Positions 1 to 12,824 of a stretch of DNA of 64,000 bases are shown here, piece by piece (positions within the stretch are counted from its first letter, which is position 1; each line of letters starts with the position of its first letter). The translations under genes were made by a program, and so were the position numbers. The notes beneath the pieces were generated by a model. The model saw nothing but the letters and a program-made list of their open reading frames with translations, was not told where the DNA came from and searched no databases. This stretch comes from Helicoverpa zea. Lineage: Eukaryota; Arthropoda; Insecta; Lepidoptera; Noctuidae. The stretch covers positions 6,944,001 through 7,008,000 of the forward strand of contig NC_061472.1 in NCBI RefSeq assembly GCF_022581195.2, given 5' to 3'.

Positions 1-37
1 TGGACTGCGATAGGCTGATGATGATGATGATGACGAT
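1..37 (+). repeat. 3' tail of a SINE or non-LTR element, cut by window edge
   Basis: The first bases read as the phrase that ends many lepidopteran retroposons: a short GC-rich stretch, then 'ataggctgatgatgatgatg'. Only the tail is inside the window, so the family cannot be fixed. Confidence 0.5.
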
Positions 38-59
38 ATGCTTTGAGTCTGACAAAGCT

Positions 60-295
60 GTCATTTGTACATTTTCTGCAGCTGCTGCGACTAATCAGAA
101 GCCAGAAAGTCTGTCAGTCTTACCATGGATATCGGCTTGTGTAGTTGACTGGATTGAAGATAGGTAGATAGGTAGTCGCTCCAAGCAAAATATTGGTACT
201 CAAACAGTTTCGGTGACTGGAAGCCAACACCAACATAGTTGGGGAATAGCCGGATGGATGATAAAATGAGTCATCATCATCAGCAGGCGCATAGG
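60..295 (+). repeat. tRNA-derived SINE copy, 3' part (main SINE family)
   Basis: This is an old copy of the moth SINE whose 3' part runs from a 'cagaaagtctgtcagtctta' block through 'ggtagtcgctccaagcaaaa' to 'gactggaagccaac...caacatagttgggg' and a trinucleotide tail. Related copies lie at 12825-13035, 13037-13125, 17535-17655 and 22020-22190. The tRNA-like head of the same family is seen at 20805-20878 and 53155-53485. It has no coding capacity. Confidence 0.65.
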
Positions 296-374
296 GTAGG
301 ATAGTTTCACTACTGGGGAGAAACACTTGTATGACGGGGATTTTCTGTGCACTTACTCACTATGGTAAGGCTGA

Positions 375-700
375 CCCCACATTAGGCGTGCGCGATCCTC
401 GGGCGTGTGAGTAGCGCGGGCGTCGCGAGCACGCTGCATGAACGTCGCGTTTTGCTGCCCTGCGGCATGTGTGAAGAGTGCAAGCGACGCGGCGCTCGAG
501 TTGCGTTCTTACCCCTTCGCCTGCTATCCCCGCCACCCGCTAAACGCCTTAGCAGTTAAACGTCAAGGAGAGCGGCGCGTGCGCGCCGCGACCTCGCTGT
601 AGGTAAATGCCGCAGGGCAGCAAAACGCGACGTTCATGCAGCGTGCTCGCGACGCCCGCGCTACTCACACGCCCGAGGATCGCGCACGCCTAATGTGGGG
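375..700. repeat. GC-rich foldback element with perfect 94-bp arms
   Basis: Bases 375-468 and 607-700 are exact reverse complements over all 94 positions, separated by a 138-bp GC-rich spacer. The arms begin CCCCACATTAGGCG and end at a TGCGGCAT block. Outside them the pairing continues imperfectly (taaggct on the left, aggcctaag on the right), so the true terminal repeat is slightly longer. This looks like a young palindromic MITE or foldback element. No target duplication could be fixed. Open frames across it are by-products of high GC. Confidence 0.8.
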
Positions 701-2339
701 GAGGCCTAAGCCGGGACTCCACCGAAATGTTTGCATTAGTTCACGAATAGGCAAAATGTACGTATCTGTGAGAGTCCACTTCATGTGTTCGTACTTGAAA
801 CCTGCAGTTTTGCCAAGATTTTCAAAATGTACGCTCTCAATTTGTCATTTCTTGGTGGAGCCAGCAAATCAAAAGAAACAGAAGTGTTGTACTGGGTGTT
901 ATACTGGGCGTCACTACCGCACACCAGGAAAATTTCGCTCTTGCGTTTATATACCATATTTTGTGTCACACGTAAACAGGACGACAGTAAGTAAAAAAAG
1001 TCCACCGAAAAACTTTTAAAGATCTGATGAACGAACAAATCAGACCTGACTTGGTCAACTGGGGCCAATCAGAGCTCTATGAAGCGATCATATGCTTTGG
1101 CTCCTACTGTTATTGTGGTTTCTGAAAATTTATTCACCTCATTCAACGATGAATGTAATTCTGATGGTACTATTAAGAACACTTGCTTAGCGCAGAAGCT
1201 GACGTTGGCAGGTCGACTCTTTTGACTTCTCGAATAGGATACCATTGGTTTTTGTGCAATGCACACCTGCAATGCATGCTGGATTAGGATAGGATACAGG
1301 TGGATAGGATTTGCAACAGAAAACAATTCTGTCTTTGTGATTGAATGACATCAAACGTAGTTTTATATAAAAGGTGTTTTTTTAGACTTGGCTCGGGTCT
1401 TACTGAGACTGTTCGTAATCGTGACCGGACCAGTATTTGCGATCAGAAGTTGAAAGTAAGCATGTCTCTGGTATGCGACGCGCAATTTGTACGTTTTCAG
1501 ACGCATAAAGCATTTTACGTGTGTATGGTATTAAATCGAGAAAGCTCCCATTTCTTATCTGCACTTTGTATCTGGGCTTGTTCTTAAAGCTACAGAATCC
1601 TACATTACCTACCTACCTCACGCTTAGCAGCACTTGCGAGAGACAGATCCTCCTTTCTTCTAGGATTAAGTTTACATACTTTGCATCAGAAAAAATAATG
1701 AAGGTCTACTTAATACTATTCACTCAAAGTAATTTGTTTTAAGGCCACCACATTAGTGGAAGAGAAGCTAAACTATGTTTATGAAAAAATCCTGATATAA
1801 ACTCCATCTGTAACTTTAAATGATAATTAATTGTTATACTAAAGTCATCATTTTTGACATAATATTCAAAAAATAATTTAGATGGCACCGTTTTAAATTT
1901 GGCTGAGAGCTATTATTTTCCTTTCATCAAGGTAATAATTATAATTGGATTTTGATGTGGCACGGCAAACTGACAAACACTATTGAAATGTCTATCGAAA
2001 AATTACACTACGTGTTAAAATATCGTGAATTACGGAAAATACACAACTCCATCTGTTGAAATAATAATCCTCTATAAAGAATGTATGGTAATTTATTGTC
2101 ATTTACCACCTCGCTCCTTTGACAAATTTTATGTATTTTATTTAACACAGATTACCACAGATGGAGCTACTTTAACCTTGGCTAAACACAATTTTCATTT
2201 TTTTTTTCTTCCGAAGTTACTTATGAAGGTGTGATTTTCTGTGTAAAGGTTAATAATAGGCCGATCAACTAATATAAGTACAACATTCAAATGTACAGTT
2301 TTGACAAACAGATTGCGTGTCGTAATATTTTACATCTTG
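701..2339. other. No gene recognised; AT-rich unique-looking DNA
   Basis: Short open frames here (for example 781-1068 on the minus strand and 1069-1326 on the minus strand) match no family I recognise and lack exon-like context. A block reading 'actccatctgt' occurs near 1782 and 2046, and inverted near 2157. That may mark an old inverted-repeat element, but its ends are not clear. Confidence 0.4.
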
Positions 2340-2546
2340 AATTCACAAAATTAATCATATCTTTTGATAGAGTGAATCGATTTCGATGAAACAAAAACTA
2401 AGTAATACCCCAAGTTACGTAGAATTTTTGTATATAAGCATTGTCTGCATTGAATTCGTAGATTTTACGTGAATCCCGAACGAACAAACAGATAAACAGA
2501 TAAACAGACAAACAGACAAACAGACAAACAGACAAACAGACAAAAA
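2340..2546. repeat. Decayed dispersed repeat with (ACAAACAG)n microsatellite
   Basis: From about 2360 the sequence resembles the common lepidopteran repeat that mentions 'gaatcgatttcgatgaaac'. It runs into a tandem array of an 8-base unit, aaacagac or aaacagat, at about 2481-2546. The array probably grew from the 3' tail of the repeat. Confidence 0.45.
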
Positions 2547-2846
2547 TGACAAAAATGATGGAAATGGGTTCTGTTAGTTATCCTTTAACATGCTGGCTAT
2601 TTTTTTTGCCAATTTCTTCAATGTACAAAAATTACTTTTCTACAGATTTATTATATGTATAGATTTAAGTTTTTAGTTGTATACATTAACTCTATTTTTC
2701 CTATCTTTAACTAAAAAAGAAAATGGTTCTATGTCGAGAACATATGTAATTGATCGTTATAATGTACAGACTACCAGTCATATTCATACTGATTTATGTG
2801 CCCGATTAAAGTGCAGATTAATTCGATATAAAATTTGCAAATTTTA

Positions 2847-2996
2847 ATGGCCTTACTACAAAAACTTTAACCCCTGTTTTACACTTGTCTAAAAAAATTT
2901 TGACTGCAAAATGAACCATATGTCAACGTCATAATTTGACATTTTTTTAGACAAGTCTTAAACTGACGTTAAAAAGTTTTTGTGGTAAGACGGTAT
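2847..2996. mobile_element. 150-bp MITE, family M1 copy 1
   Basis: Its ends are imperfect inverted repeats (TGGCCTTACTACAAAAACTTT on the left and AGTTTTTGTGGTAAGACGG on the right). An inner hairpin pairs cttgtctaaaaaaatt with the later ttttttagacaag. A copy of the same length lies at 22572-22721 and a shorter relative at 54859-54943. It is non-autonomous with no coding frame; superfamily unknown. Confidence 0.7.
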
Positions 2997-4147
2997 ATGT
3001 TTACACCCTTTTTAATTCTATAAAGTATGTCTTCAATATTTACAGAATAGGCTGAAAGTTATATCTTCCGCTTAAAGAGATAAATACTAGAGTAAGTATG
3101 ATGTCTGAGTTTTTAAAATTTTTGCTGTTTGTTTTTTCTACCATCAGTTTCTATGTCATGCATGTTTATTAGTAAAACAGCACCCTGTTTGTCCCGTATA
3201 CCATCATTGGGTCTTGTTTAGTGCTAATTCGTGTGCTCTTCACTCGATCTTGAGTGCTCTCCGACCGAGAGGCAACCAATTATTGAGAGGACGGGTCACG
3301 CATACCAGTAGATTGAACTGGAAAATAAATCTTTGTTTATTCATGGTAATGAGTCATTTGTAATTTAGTTGAAAATGATTTATAAAAGTCGCATCTTAAG
3401 GAAATTTTTCCCCGCATCCCTTAAACTATCTTCACACTAAATTTAATCTCAATCGGTTCAGGCATTTTGGCTTAGCTACAAGGGTTACAAACGAACAAAC
3501 TCACTTACGCATTTTATGAATAAAAGGAAATAGGAAAAAATCATAAGTTTAAGTTGCGGCCATTAATCTACCTGCCGATGACAGACATGATAATAATTTA
3601 CCAACCTGACGGTATTATTTAACTTGATTTAAGATAAGACTTAAAGAAATTATGACGACGAGATATGCAAGAAAGACTTGATCAAATGTCCGTAGATTAT
3701 CAAATAATCTAAGTGGGCTGGAAATCAGCACATTTTGAACGTCAAATATATGTAAAGACTGCCCAAAACATCCATCTTCCACCACTTTTCTTGTGTTCTT
3801 TAGATGTTATTTAGATCAGAAAGTTTTTTTTAAAATCACCTTAGTTTCAGACATCACCTATACGTAACCGAAATTCACCCAAAAAAGGTTCCCTTGACCG
3901 AAAAATTCAAAAGCTTACCAAAGTCAACAAACAATAATAATAAAACGAACAACAACATAAAGGCAAGCATTTACTTTATTAAATCGCAATAATAGCCAGT
4001 GGAAAGTTGTTTGTCGAGAATAATAGTTACAATTTCTTTTCCCTTCAAGGGACTCGGAGCGTTCTCATTTAGTTTGTGACAGTAACAAATATGTCAATTT
4101 TGGCGAGGGGACGCTATGATTTATATAGAAACCCGTAGAACAGCGAC
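2997..4147. other. No gene recognised
   Basis: AT-rich DNA. Around 3400-3510 there is a fragment resembling the dispersed lepidopteran repeat ('ctcaatcggttcaggcattttggc', then 'acaaacgaacaaactcac'). I see nothing else. Confidence 0.4.
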
Positions 4148-4378
4148 TATAGTTCGGCCATTCAGAGAATGCGTTCCTGACACGTCGCGATTGAACTGAC
4201 GACGTAACTACATTCATTGATTATTGATATAATAATGTTGTTTTAATGCTCCTCAATTGTTAAAACGGTAAACAACCAGCAAAAATATTTTTATCGTAAC
4301 TGCAACGCCATTGCAAAGTTACGTCGTCAGTTCAATCGCGACGTGTCAGGAACGCATTCTCTGAATGGCCGAACTATA
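4148..4378. mobile_element. 231-bp MITE with perfect 62-bp TIRs (family M2, short form)
   Basis: Bases 4148-4209 and 4317-4378 are exact inverted repeats starting TATAGTTCGGCCATTCAGAG. The 107-bp centre is single copy. The ends fit a TA target duplication (TA|TAGTTCGG...CCGAACTA|TA), but TATA may also be part of the terminus. The whole centre reappears, inverted, in the 968-bp element at 58630-59597. This short form therefore looks like an internal-deletion derivative of that longer element. Confidence 0.85.
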
Positions 4379-7330
4379 ACAAGGCAACTACATCAAATGC
4401 TGTCATTCCACTTAAAACGAGAACGTTGTTTTTCATGGTGTTTCGAGGAAAAGTTACTATTAAGTACTCCTTAGAATGTCTTCCCATTAGCAGATTTTTG
4501 TCACGCGTAGCAAAACCGTACGCAAGACACATCCCAAGCGGAAAAACGCACGATTTGAAGCGGCAAGTTTTGCAACAGTAGTTATCAATTATTTACCGCC
4601 GGTTGTACACGCGCGACACCAGAAACACCCAGCGTAAAATCCGCCAGTATGAAAACGCTGTTGTAAGTATAACACGTTTGTTATTCGGAGTTGTTAAAAG
4701 TATTCGAAACTCGTTTCAAGATTGTTAAAACAATGAATTTAAATGAGCCTTATTAATTAAAAAATAAATAAGGGACTAAGCTGGTATTAATATTAGGTTT
4801 ATTTCTTAATTAAAAATAATTCGAAACTTCGGCTTTCTGTTTAGTTTATGTATTAATGAAAGCATTCCATTCTAATTAAGCATTATTTTTTATAATAAAT
4901 GCATTTTTTTTTAGTTTTTAACCTATCAACCATACTACCACGGACAAGTGCTTGTAACTCACAATCATAAAACTACTTAACAAAAACTTATGCAACCCCA
5001 CTAAACAATTCGAATTAGTTAAAAACAAACATTTTACAAACTTCAGCACTCACGCTACATAAATTAAAGTTTTTAGCGAAACTTTTAACACTGAAATGCG
5101 CTCAGGCTCACAAAAGGTATTTATATGTCACACCGCATAGAACTTGCGTCGAATATTATGATTAATGACCGCTACCCCGTTACCCCTTTTCGCGTTACCC
5201 CGTTGCCAATTTACCCCACCTGTTCTGGGTAACCTATTTCTCAGTCTCCCCCTGTCTAATTAGGGTGAACTAATCATTTGCTTTGAATACCGTTTTTTCT
5301 TGTGAAAGGGAGGAACCGGATTTCGGGGTAGTGATTGAGGAAGGTTCATTAGGAAGGTTTGAGGTATTAATGTACTGTTGAATGTAGGTGATTTTGTGAG
5401 AATTTGAATTTAGAAATTTTTGTGTATTTCGTGTATTGTGTGCCACATACTATCTATACAATATAATGATGAGTTTTTTTTGTACCCTGCCCTAAAGGTT
5501 CCAAACTATTTCACTGATTTGAAGAATTCTTTCACAGTTGGCAAGGCTACACTCTTCCCGAGTAACATATGCTTTATTTTATAGCACGCTAGTATCACTA
5601 TAAAGGAAACAAAGGCATACTATAGGAAGAAAAGAAAGAAATGGTTTATTCACTATCACTCCTGTAAACAAACACGGATTAAAGTTACACCAAGCACAAG
5701 GAAACGAATAACCATACATTTTCATTGGCTTAAACTTAGATTAACTTTACTCCGTGTTCAAAGATAAGTATAAGGATAAAATAACTGTAAACCGTTGGTA
5801 AACTTTTGATGAACAAACTAGGTCATTTAAAATATTAAAATGAAAATTCAATCTATATGCGTTATATCTTTCAATATCAAAATAGTTTCTCCTTATTAAA
5901 CCTCCTTGTTCATCAAACCTATACCTATAAACCTGAAGATTCGGTACATAATCTCGTATGCTTCAACAAGATGAGAAGTTTCATCTAAACTTGCTTCACA
6001 TGAGAGATTGTTCGAACATATTCGCTAGCGTTAACCTAGTACAGGGAATGAGATTGCACCAATCCAACTTGCATGGGAGTATGACAACATGATTATGACG
6101 TATTAAAATAAAGCTTAGTAATTAAAATAAAAATAATTGCTTCTTATTTTGATACAAGCGAAGGGTTTGTTTGTCATTTTGTTGGTGGAACGCTCTAATT
6201 TCAAAAACTACAGCACTTTTTCTAAAAACATTGTTAGATAGCCCATTTATGGAGGGAGGCTGCATACAAGCTACTTTTTATTCGGATTTTGCGAAGAAGT
6301 TTCAACGGGCATCGGAACTGCTGCTGGAGGCCAGAGTGATATAAATAAAAGAAACGATGGATAGATTATACGGAGATGATTTGCCTGGAAATAATGTTGG
6401 GGACTTGTGAGATGACGTCGGACAGATAAGTATGGAAAATCGCCTTTTCCCACGATGAGCTATAGTAGTAAGTATGGAACATTTTACATGATACGCTAAA
6501 GAAAATGGCGTCCAGATAAAATACGTCCAACTCAACCAGGTAGGTACTGTTCCCCATATATTTTCGTGCATTGCGTGCATAATGACCTGGGCTCATAAAG
6601 CAATAAATGACGAAGTTAGCTACATACCTATAAAGAACCTACAGTTTCATCATGTATCTGCCGCAAAGGTTACCAAATCGATTTCATTTGGCATTTCGAC
6701 CAGAGAAACCGCCGATACAGTTCATTTCTGGGAATTACATCACCGCAGATTATATTTAGACAAGGTTCTATTTCAGTTCATTCATGTATTTGAGTGGTCC
6801 TATAATTTATGTTTGTGATGTTAAATTACTACTTACTATTACTACTCAAAGGTAGCGATCTGACGAAAATGACTGAATTGATGAAATTAATATTATTGAT
6901 TTGATTTGATGAAAAGTCATCATATATTATGTTGTGCTCAAATCCGACATATTTTGCTCAAATCCTGGAGAAAGACTATTATCAACTCCACATTTCAGAA
7001 CAAGTGCCACTTTCACATACTTATTTTTTGAAATGTCTTAAGAAATAATAAAATGGGAATCATTGATAATACTTAACAATGGACTGTCATTAAAAAATAC
7101 TCCTAATATTAGCCATAAAATACCCCAACTCCTAGCATACAAACAACACGTAAGTATAATTTTGCAATAAAATAGGTTTTATTCACAATACATTGACCGA
7201 AGTGCGTAATAAATACAGTAGCTCTCTCTCATAATGGCATCGTAATAGACCGGCCTGTGTTATTAGAAGAACGTTAGTTTCGCAGATAATAACACGACAT
7301 TAGTTCGATCTATTGTCACCATTATTTTAT
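4379..7330. other. No confirmed gene; one candidate first exon and a repeat fragment
   Basis: At 4649 an ATG opens ATG AAA ACG CTG TT followed directly by a perfect donor GTAAGT (4663-4668). This is the shape of insect first coding exons that carry the start of a signal peptide. I could not find a matching second exon. A decayed dispersed repeat lies at about 5465-5600 ('cctaaaggttcc...actcttcccgagtaacatatgc'), matching 11270-11350. The rest shows nothing I can name. Confidence 0.3.
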
Positions 7331-7500
7331 GACTAGCTGATTTCTCGCGGTTGCACCCGCGTCCCGTGGGAACTACTACCCTTATTGGGATAAAATATGT
7401 GCATAGGCTACTTGGGAAGAGAGCAGATTTCCAAAAAATATTTGTTTAATCGGTTCAAGAGTTTCGGAGCATTTAGGGTACAAACAAAGAAAAAGATGAT
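7331..7500 (+). repeat. Dispersed lepidopteran repeat (Lep1-like)
   Basis: It contains 'tagctgatttctcgcggttg', 'cacccgcgtcccgtgggaac', 'ggctacttgggaagagagc' and 'aatcggttcaagagtttcgg', the order seen in a repeat found widely across moth genomes. Fragments of the same text are at 33120-33240, 44195-44340 and near 46040. It is often attributed to Helitron-like elements, but no Helitron ends were verified here. Confidence 0.5.
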
Positions 7501-7693
7501 TTCTTTTTATGATATTAGTAGCAGTAGATGTAGCCAGTAGAGCGAATGTTAATTGTATTCAGAATCTAAGAATAGATGAGGCTCTTAAATTGTGAAAAGT
7601 AACCTTGTCTGTCGCGCTTTCACGCCAAAACTAATGATTCGATTTAAATGAAATATGGTACACAGATAGTCAGTAGATATTTTAATTAGGTTA

Positions 7694-7828
7694 GGCTCAA
7701 GTTCACCGACAGCAAAAACGTCCATTTATCTTAAAACAACTTCGAAAATTGAACGTAAAAATTCATAGTTGTCTGTTGTGTAAGAAAACTGACGTACATA
7801 GGTATAAGTTGTCGGTGAACTTGAGCCC
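7694..7828. mobile_element. 135-bp MITE with 17-bp TIRs
   Basis: GGCTCAAGTTCACCGAC (7694-7710) is mirrored by GTCGGTGAACTTGAGCC (7811-7827). The inner part is AT-rich without coding frames. Both flanks contain 'aattag', but not adjacent to the element ends, so a target duplication is unproven. Confidence 0.65.
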
Positions 7829-10800
7829 AAATTAGACTCAACGCAACTGGCATTAGAAATTGCGATCTCACAAAATCACGTATCCTATCAGTAATATGGA
7901 AGGTAAAGCATACAATATATTGCCAAGTGTACGTTTCTTGACTCCCAATTAACAGCGCGTCTCATGATTCCAACTAATTTTGAACGAATTTGCATACTGC
8001 AATTAGCCAAAATTCAAATATATAGTGAGGTAGGATCGTTACATGCATGGTAAGGAGTCTCCTGAGGCAAATTTGTTACATTTAAAAGTCCAACTATGAT
8101 AACTTTCTTCGCAAAGTAATCAATGACAAGAAAAAAAATACTGAACTGATTTAAATGATTGGTAAGCAAATTGAAAGTACATAGACTACTTTTTACCCAT
8201 TTGAGGGAAGTGTTTCCCACGGGCCACGAGCAAAATGGTGGGGAAAAGCAAGTAAACAATAAAAGAATATCAAATAACCGCGCTAATTTCTCGTTAAGTG
8301 GCGCCGCGGCCGAGGAATTAATAGCCGCCATTATGGCAAAAAAAACTCAGTTCAAACATTGTTACCGTAAAGAATTTGAGTCACACGGCCTATAAAAACA
8401 GCCGTAAACGTTGGTTTTCTTGTGAATGAAATAAAACCGCAATAAACAGTAGGCTCCCGACACCTACCCCGTTAGAGGGTAGCAAGCATTATGCAAAGTA
8501 CAAAATCCCATTTACCACGTGTTCCCGCGTGTCGCCTCCCGCCAAAGGTTTGGAACAACGTAATAGACTTGTTTATAAACGGAAAGTGAATTCGCTTCCC
8601 TCGATACAATGATTTTCTTTAACACCCAGTTTTACGTAAAAAAAAACTCAGAAAATTTCACTTTTGTTTGCTCAACATACTGCTAGTAGGTTTATTACTT
8701 TTCTTTTAAGTGAAAATAATAGACGCTTGGAGCAAAGAAACACTATAAAAAGATTAGCGATCGTTCGTTGCCAAATTTTGCTGAGTGTTCGCAAAAGTTG
8801 TGGCATAAAACATTTAGTTTATCGAGGTCAAAGCAAAGCTTACTCAATAACTCCACCCTTTCAGTTATGGGCCCCGCTCATTTGATTTTTGATTCAAAGA
8901 TTTAAATAACTGAAAGTCCAATTTTGATGAAGTTGTGTCTTCCTTTTCCCGTTTTATTGAGACCCGATTGAGCCGAGTCATTGAGTAGACCTGTCAAAAT
9001 TAATGGAAAACGATTCCTTCCTGATTGGCGACTGCTAAATATTCTAAAAATGACATCAAAATATTGAATCTTGTTATTTTCTTGAGCTCACCAACAAAAT
9101 ACTCAGCCTGATCGATATTTGGAATGTCATAAAATAACGTCGATTCGTCTTCCAGAGGAAGTTCTGTGATTTATTGTAATGTAGGCCGAAAACACATTTA
9201 TTCTTGTTTATGTAAGCTATCCTTATAATAAAAAACATAGTTGCAAACTGCTGTGATTTAGGAGAGTAGTAAAATAATTTCTGATGAAACTTTTAGTACA
9301 CTAGTATAAACTACGCAGTAAGATTTGTAATGGCCCACCAGCTGCAGTTAAAATGCAATTAAGAAAGTTGAAATGAAGAGTTCATAACATACTGAAGTGG
9401 AAGGCGCGCCGTGCTGCCTCCGCTTGTCGAGATCGCGAAATAAATCCATAACTTAACGAGTTCCTTCGACGAGAATTTTTCTCCACAAGACTGTCAGTAA
9501 AGTGTCAGCAACATCGATGCCGCTGAATAAATTACGGTGAATTTTAATTGGCAATATTGATGCCTTTAATGTGGAATAACTCATTAAAACTACGGTCTAT
9601 TACAACATCTCTTTACTTAAGCATCTCTTACTTGAAACCGGCAAAATGTTTGTTTTGCCAAGTTATCATTTTCAAAGTTAATTGCATATTAATTAACTTC
9701 GAGCTTAAATATTTAAAATTGGCTCAAGATGAATTTGAATAATGTTTTGCCGCGGCGAATGCTAAAATTTGTGCTCTGATCCCAAATAAAAAGTGTTTTG
9801 GGAATGAGAGCAATTAAGATGCAAATTTCAAGGGAATTAAAGCGCAGGACGAATTAGACCTGTGTTAATGAAAAACAGAGTTCTTTGTGGGACAGACGCG
9901 CATAAATTGTGCGCTCGATTGTGCTCCAAACATAATATGTTTCGTTGTCTTCTCTAGAAACAAATGCAAATTGTTCTATTCTATTTACAAATGAAAGAAA
10001 TATATTCCGCGCAGTTGCCAATGTTTGTGCTAGATGCATTTTGTTGTTGAATATTTTAGTATGTTGAAAGAGTCCACTTAGTGCTGACTGTAGACCACTG
10101 GCCTCACAATAAAAGAGAAACGTAAGAATATACAAATAATGAAATAAAAGATTTCTTCATACTGAAAATACAGATTTTGAACGTCACGACATTAAATTTT
10201 GTATTCAGAATTCAAAATTCCAACGTTAGAGAGTGCATACCGAGTCATTGCCAAACAAGGCGATCATCTATCACTAATGAAACAGTTCCAATTCTCAAGA
10301 CATGATTGATCACTATTCTCTTATCAAACTCAGCAATATTGATGAGCTCCAACGCCCAGCAAGAACATGCATTCGTTCAGAGAAAACGTTCGCTTTAATC
10401 ATGTTGTTTATTCTAAACTTTATAGACGTCGACGAATAAAGAAGGTTGGTCCTAAATAAATAGTATTCAACAAATCATGGTTATTTTTACAATCAGTTTT
10501 AGAACTTTTTAAGGCTACTTTATTATGGCGGCTTCTGTTTGCTTGTGATATTTGTGTTCCGGATTTTAATACGTCACGATCCCTTTATGGTGAAAGAAAA
10601 AGTTTTTATGGTGTTACATTATAAGTTATGTTTGCAGTTACATCAAAAACTTTTGTTTGCCACAATTTATCGTGGACTTATCAAGAAGAAAAGTAGAGCT
10701 ACCTACTTATGTCTAAAGAAATAATGGGCCCATGAAAGAAAAATACAGGAAATCATATATAAAAATATCTTTAAGTTCTTATGAGTTTTACTTCAATTAT

Positions 10801-11219
10801 ACAGAATATATTTTACCAACGTAAGTTTAAAAAATATCAAGTTACGTGGATGTAAAATTTTAATAAAATATACCTACACTCGAGAATTTACCACTTTTTT
10901 CAGAACACCTATAAAATGTTACTTTTACCTACATCTACCAATTCCTTTGTGAGAATATACAGCTAGGTTCAACATAGGGTAAAAACCGGAGCCTTTCATG
11001 TTCTAGCCATTGACGCCTCGAGGGACACGACTAATGATCTTAAAAACTAACCTACTTCTTGTATATACTAGCATTACTACCTATCTGTATGTACCTATGG
11101 ACAAGAAATCTACACTATACGTGAAAAAAATCTAGCTCATTTTAAGGTTTCATGTCCAGAAGGGAACTAGGGGATTTTTACTGAATACTTTCAGTAAAAC
11201 GATCCTGTAAATCTAAACT
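7829..11219. other. No gene recognised; one TATA-like motif
   Basis: Mostly AT-rich unique-looking sequence. A TATAAAA motif sits at 8391-8397 between two GC-richer blocks, but no convincing first exon follows. The 8014-8331 minus and 9854-10135 minus open frames have no recognisable domain and no splice context I trust. Confidence 0.35.
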
Positions 11220-11415
11220 ATTATAATAAAGAGGAAACATTTTGTCGTTTATTTGTTTGTTTGTGCTGACCCTAAAGGCTCAGAATCTACTGAACCTATT
11301 TGAAAAATTCATTCAATGTTAGAAATTTACTCTTCCCGAGTAACATGTGCTATATTTTATCACGGTACGGGCAGTAGATCCCACTGGGCGCGGATGAAAC
11401 CGCGCTAAACGGCTA
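11220..11415 (+). repeat. Dispersed lepidopteran repeat
   Basis: The order is the 'ttattataataaagaggaaac' type start, 'cgtttatttgtttgtttgtg', 'gacccta aaggctcagaat', 'ctcttcccgagtaacatgtg', and an end that mentions 'gcgcggatgaaaccgcgc'. The middle matches 5490-5590. It is a degenerate non-coding copy. Confidence 0.5.
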
Positions 11416-12824
11416 GTTGGTTCTAAAGGTAGAAAACACAGAATAGAATCAGTTACATGATCCTGTAAGTCAGACAAAAACAAAACACAATCAAGAAGTG
11501 TTCAAACCAATATCAAATCGCCAACACGTCTTCTTGAAAACAAAAGACCGTGCAAAGGACAAGTTTGTCAGTGGACAAACACGAAGTTCGGGGGATACAG
11601 TTGATAAGTTGCATCAAGAAACTGGGACGCTCAACTGCCGTCTACTTGCCAAACTATAACAATTCCATCGGTACAGTCAAATGTTAAATGATACAAGTTA
11701 CCCATGCTGTGGTGAATATGAATTTCTTGTTTGACTGTTGTAGGAACTGATCGGTTGAGGACAGTTTATATATTAAATGTTTAGAGCATGAATTTTGGTC
11801 AGATGAGTACTTTTGGTCATCTAGCGGTAAACTAATAAATATCAGCGAATACAAGGCTCCGGAATGCAGCTTCTTTAATTTCTTATCTTCCTTTATTAGG
11901 GACAATGTTTATTTTCGATATTAATAGTGAACTTTACATTTTTTTAGACAAATTACAGGAAATTGAGGAGGTCAGATGGTGGCCATGTAAAACAGCGGCA
12001 ATCAGCTGCATCCGGCTAGACTAGAATTAGAACCCAACTTAGTTGGGATAAATACCATTAATGTTTTAATATCGATGCAACATTACCACAATCACCTACT
12101 TCAGCATGTGCACACATAATTATGTCTATGTTCCACGGTGCTATAGTTCAGCGAAGGCAATTAATTTTCTCAGTGGCAACACCGAACATGTTATGTCAGT
12201 GACGGTCGTTAGACAAGGCACTTCATTAAGAGAGCTATTGATTGCTTGCTGAATCATTGTTTTCTCATTAAATATGTTATAACGATGCCATCAGGGGTAA
12301 TCTGTAGTGTGTAGCTATCGAGGTATTAAGGCAGTCTGGTAGTAGATTACCTAGATAGAAAACAGTTTTAGGTGAATATGATGTTCTTTTAGTTATTTGG
12401 GCACAGTCAGAATATTATACTTAGTACATCGGCGACGTTTGAATGTATTATTATCTTAATTCGTATATAAAATTATTTTATCCTTAATAGGTATAGTTAC
12501 TAAACGATATGATGAAATGAATTCTCTTTCTTCTTTCTTCCTTCCTCAGATTTAAAATAGTTTTTTTCGTTAGTATCAGTGGTATAAGTGGGAATACGTT
12601 TTTCAATAGTTTATGATTGTCTTTACAAAAAAATAGGTGCTTAGCTTAGATTATCGCTAAGGTAAATTCTTCTTATAATAAAATATAAAAAAGTATCGTA
12701 GAAACTTAAAACGAGTTACTTAATTTTATTAAACAATTACTAAGTTACTGTAAAAGCGACAAGATCAATTTAGTTAACTAATTAATAAAGAGTTCTTCCT
12801 TGTTACTGAGAGCAACTTAAATTG
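11416..12824. other. No gene recognised
   Basis: AT-rich DNA without a repeat or exon I can name. The 11684-11905 minus open frame is short and has no family signature. Confidence 0.35.

Noticed and set aside
636..1019. 127-codon plus frame
   Set aside because: Its first third lies in the foldback arm and it has no domain.
8391..8397. TATAAAA as a promoter
   Set aside because: No exon or start context follows within the expected distance.
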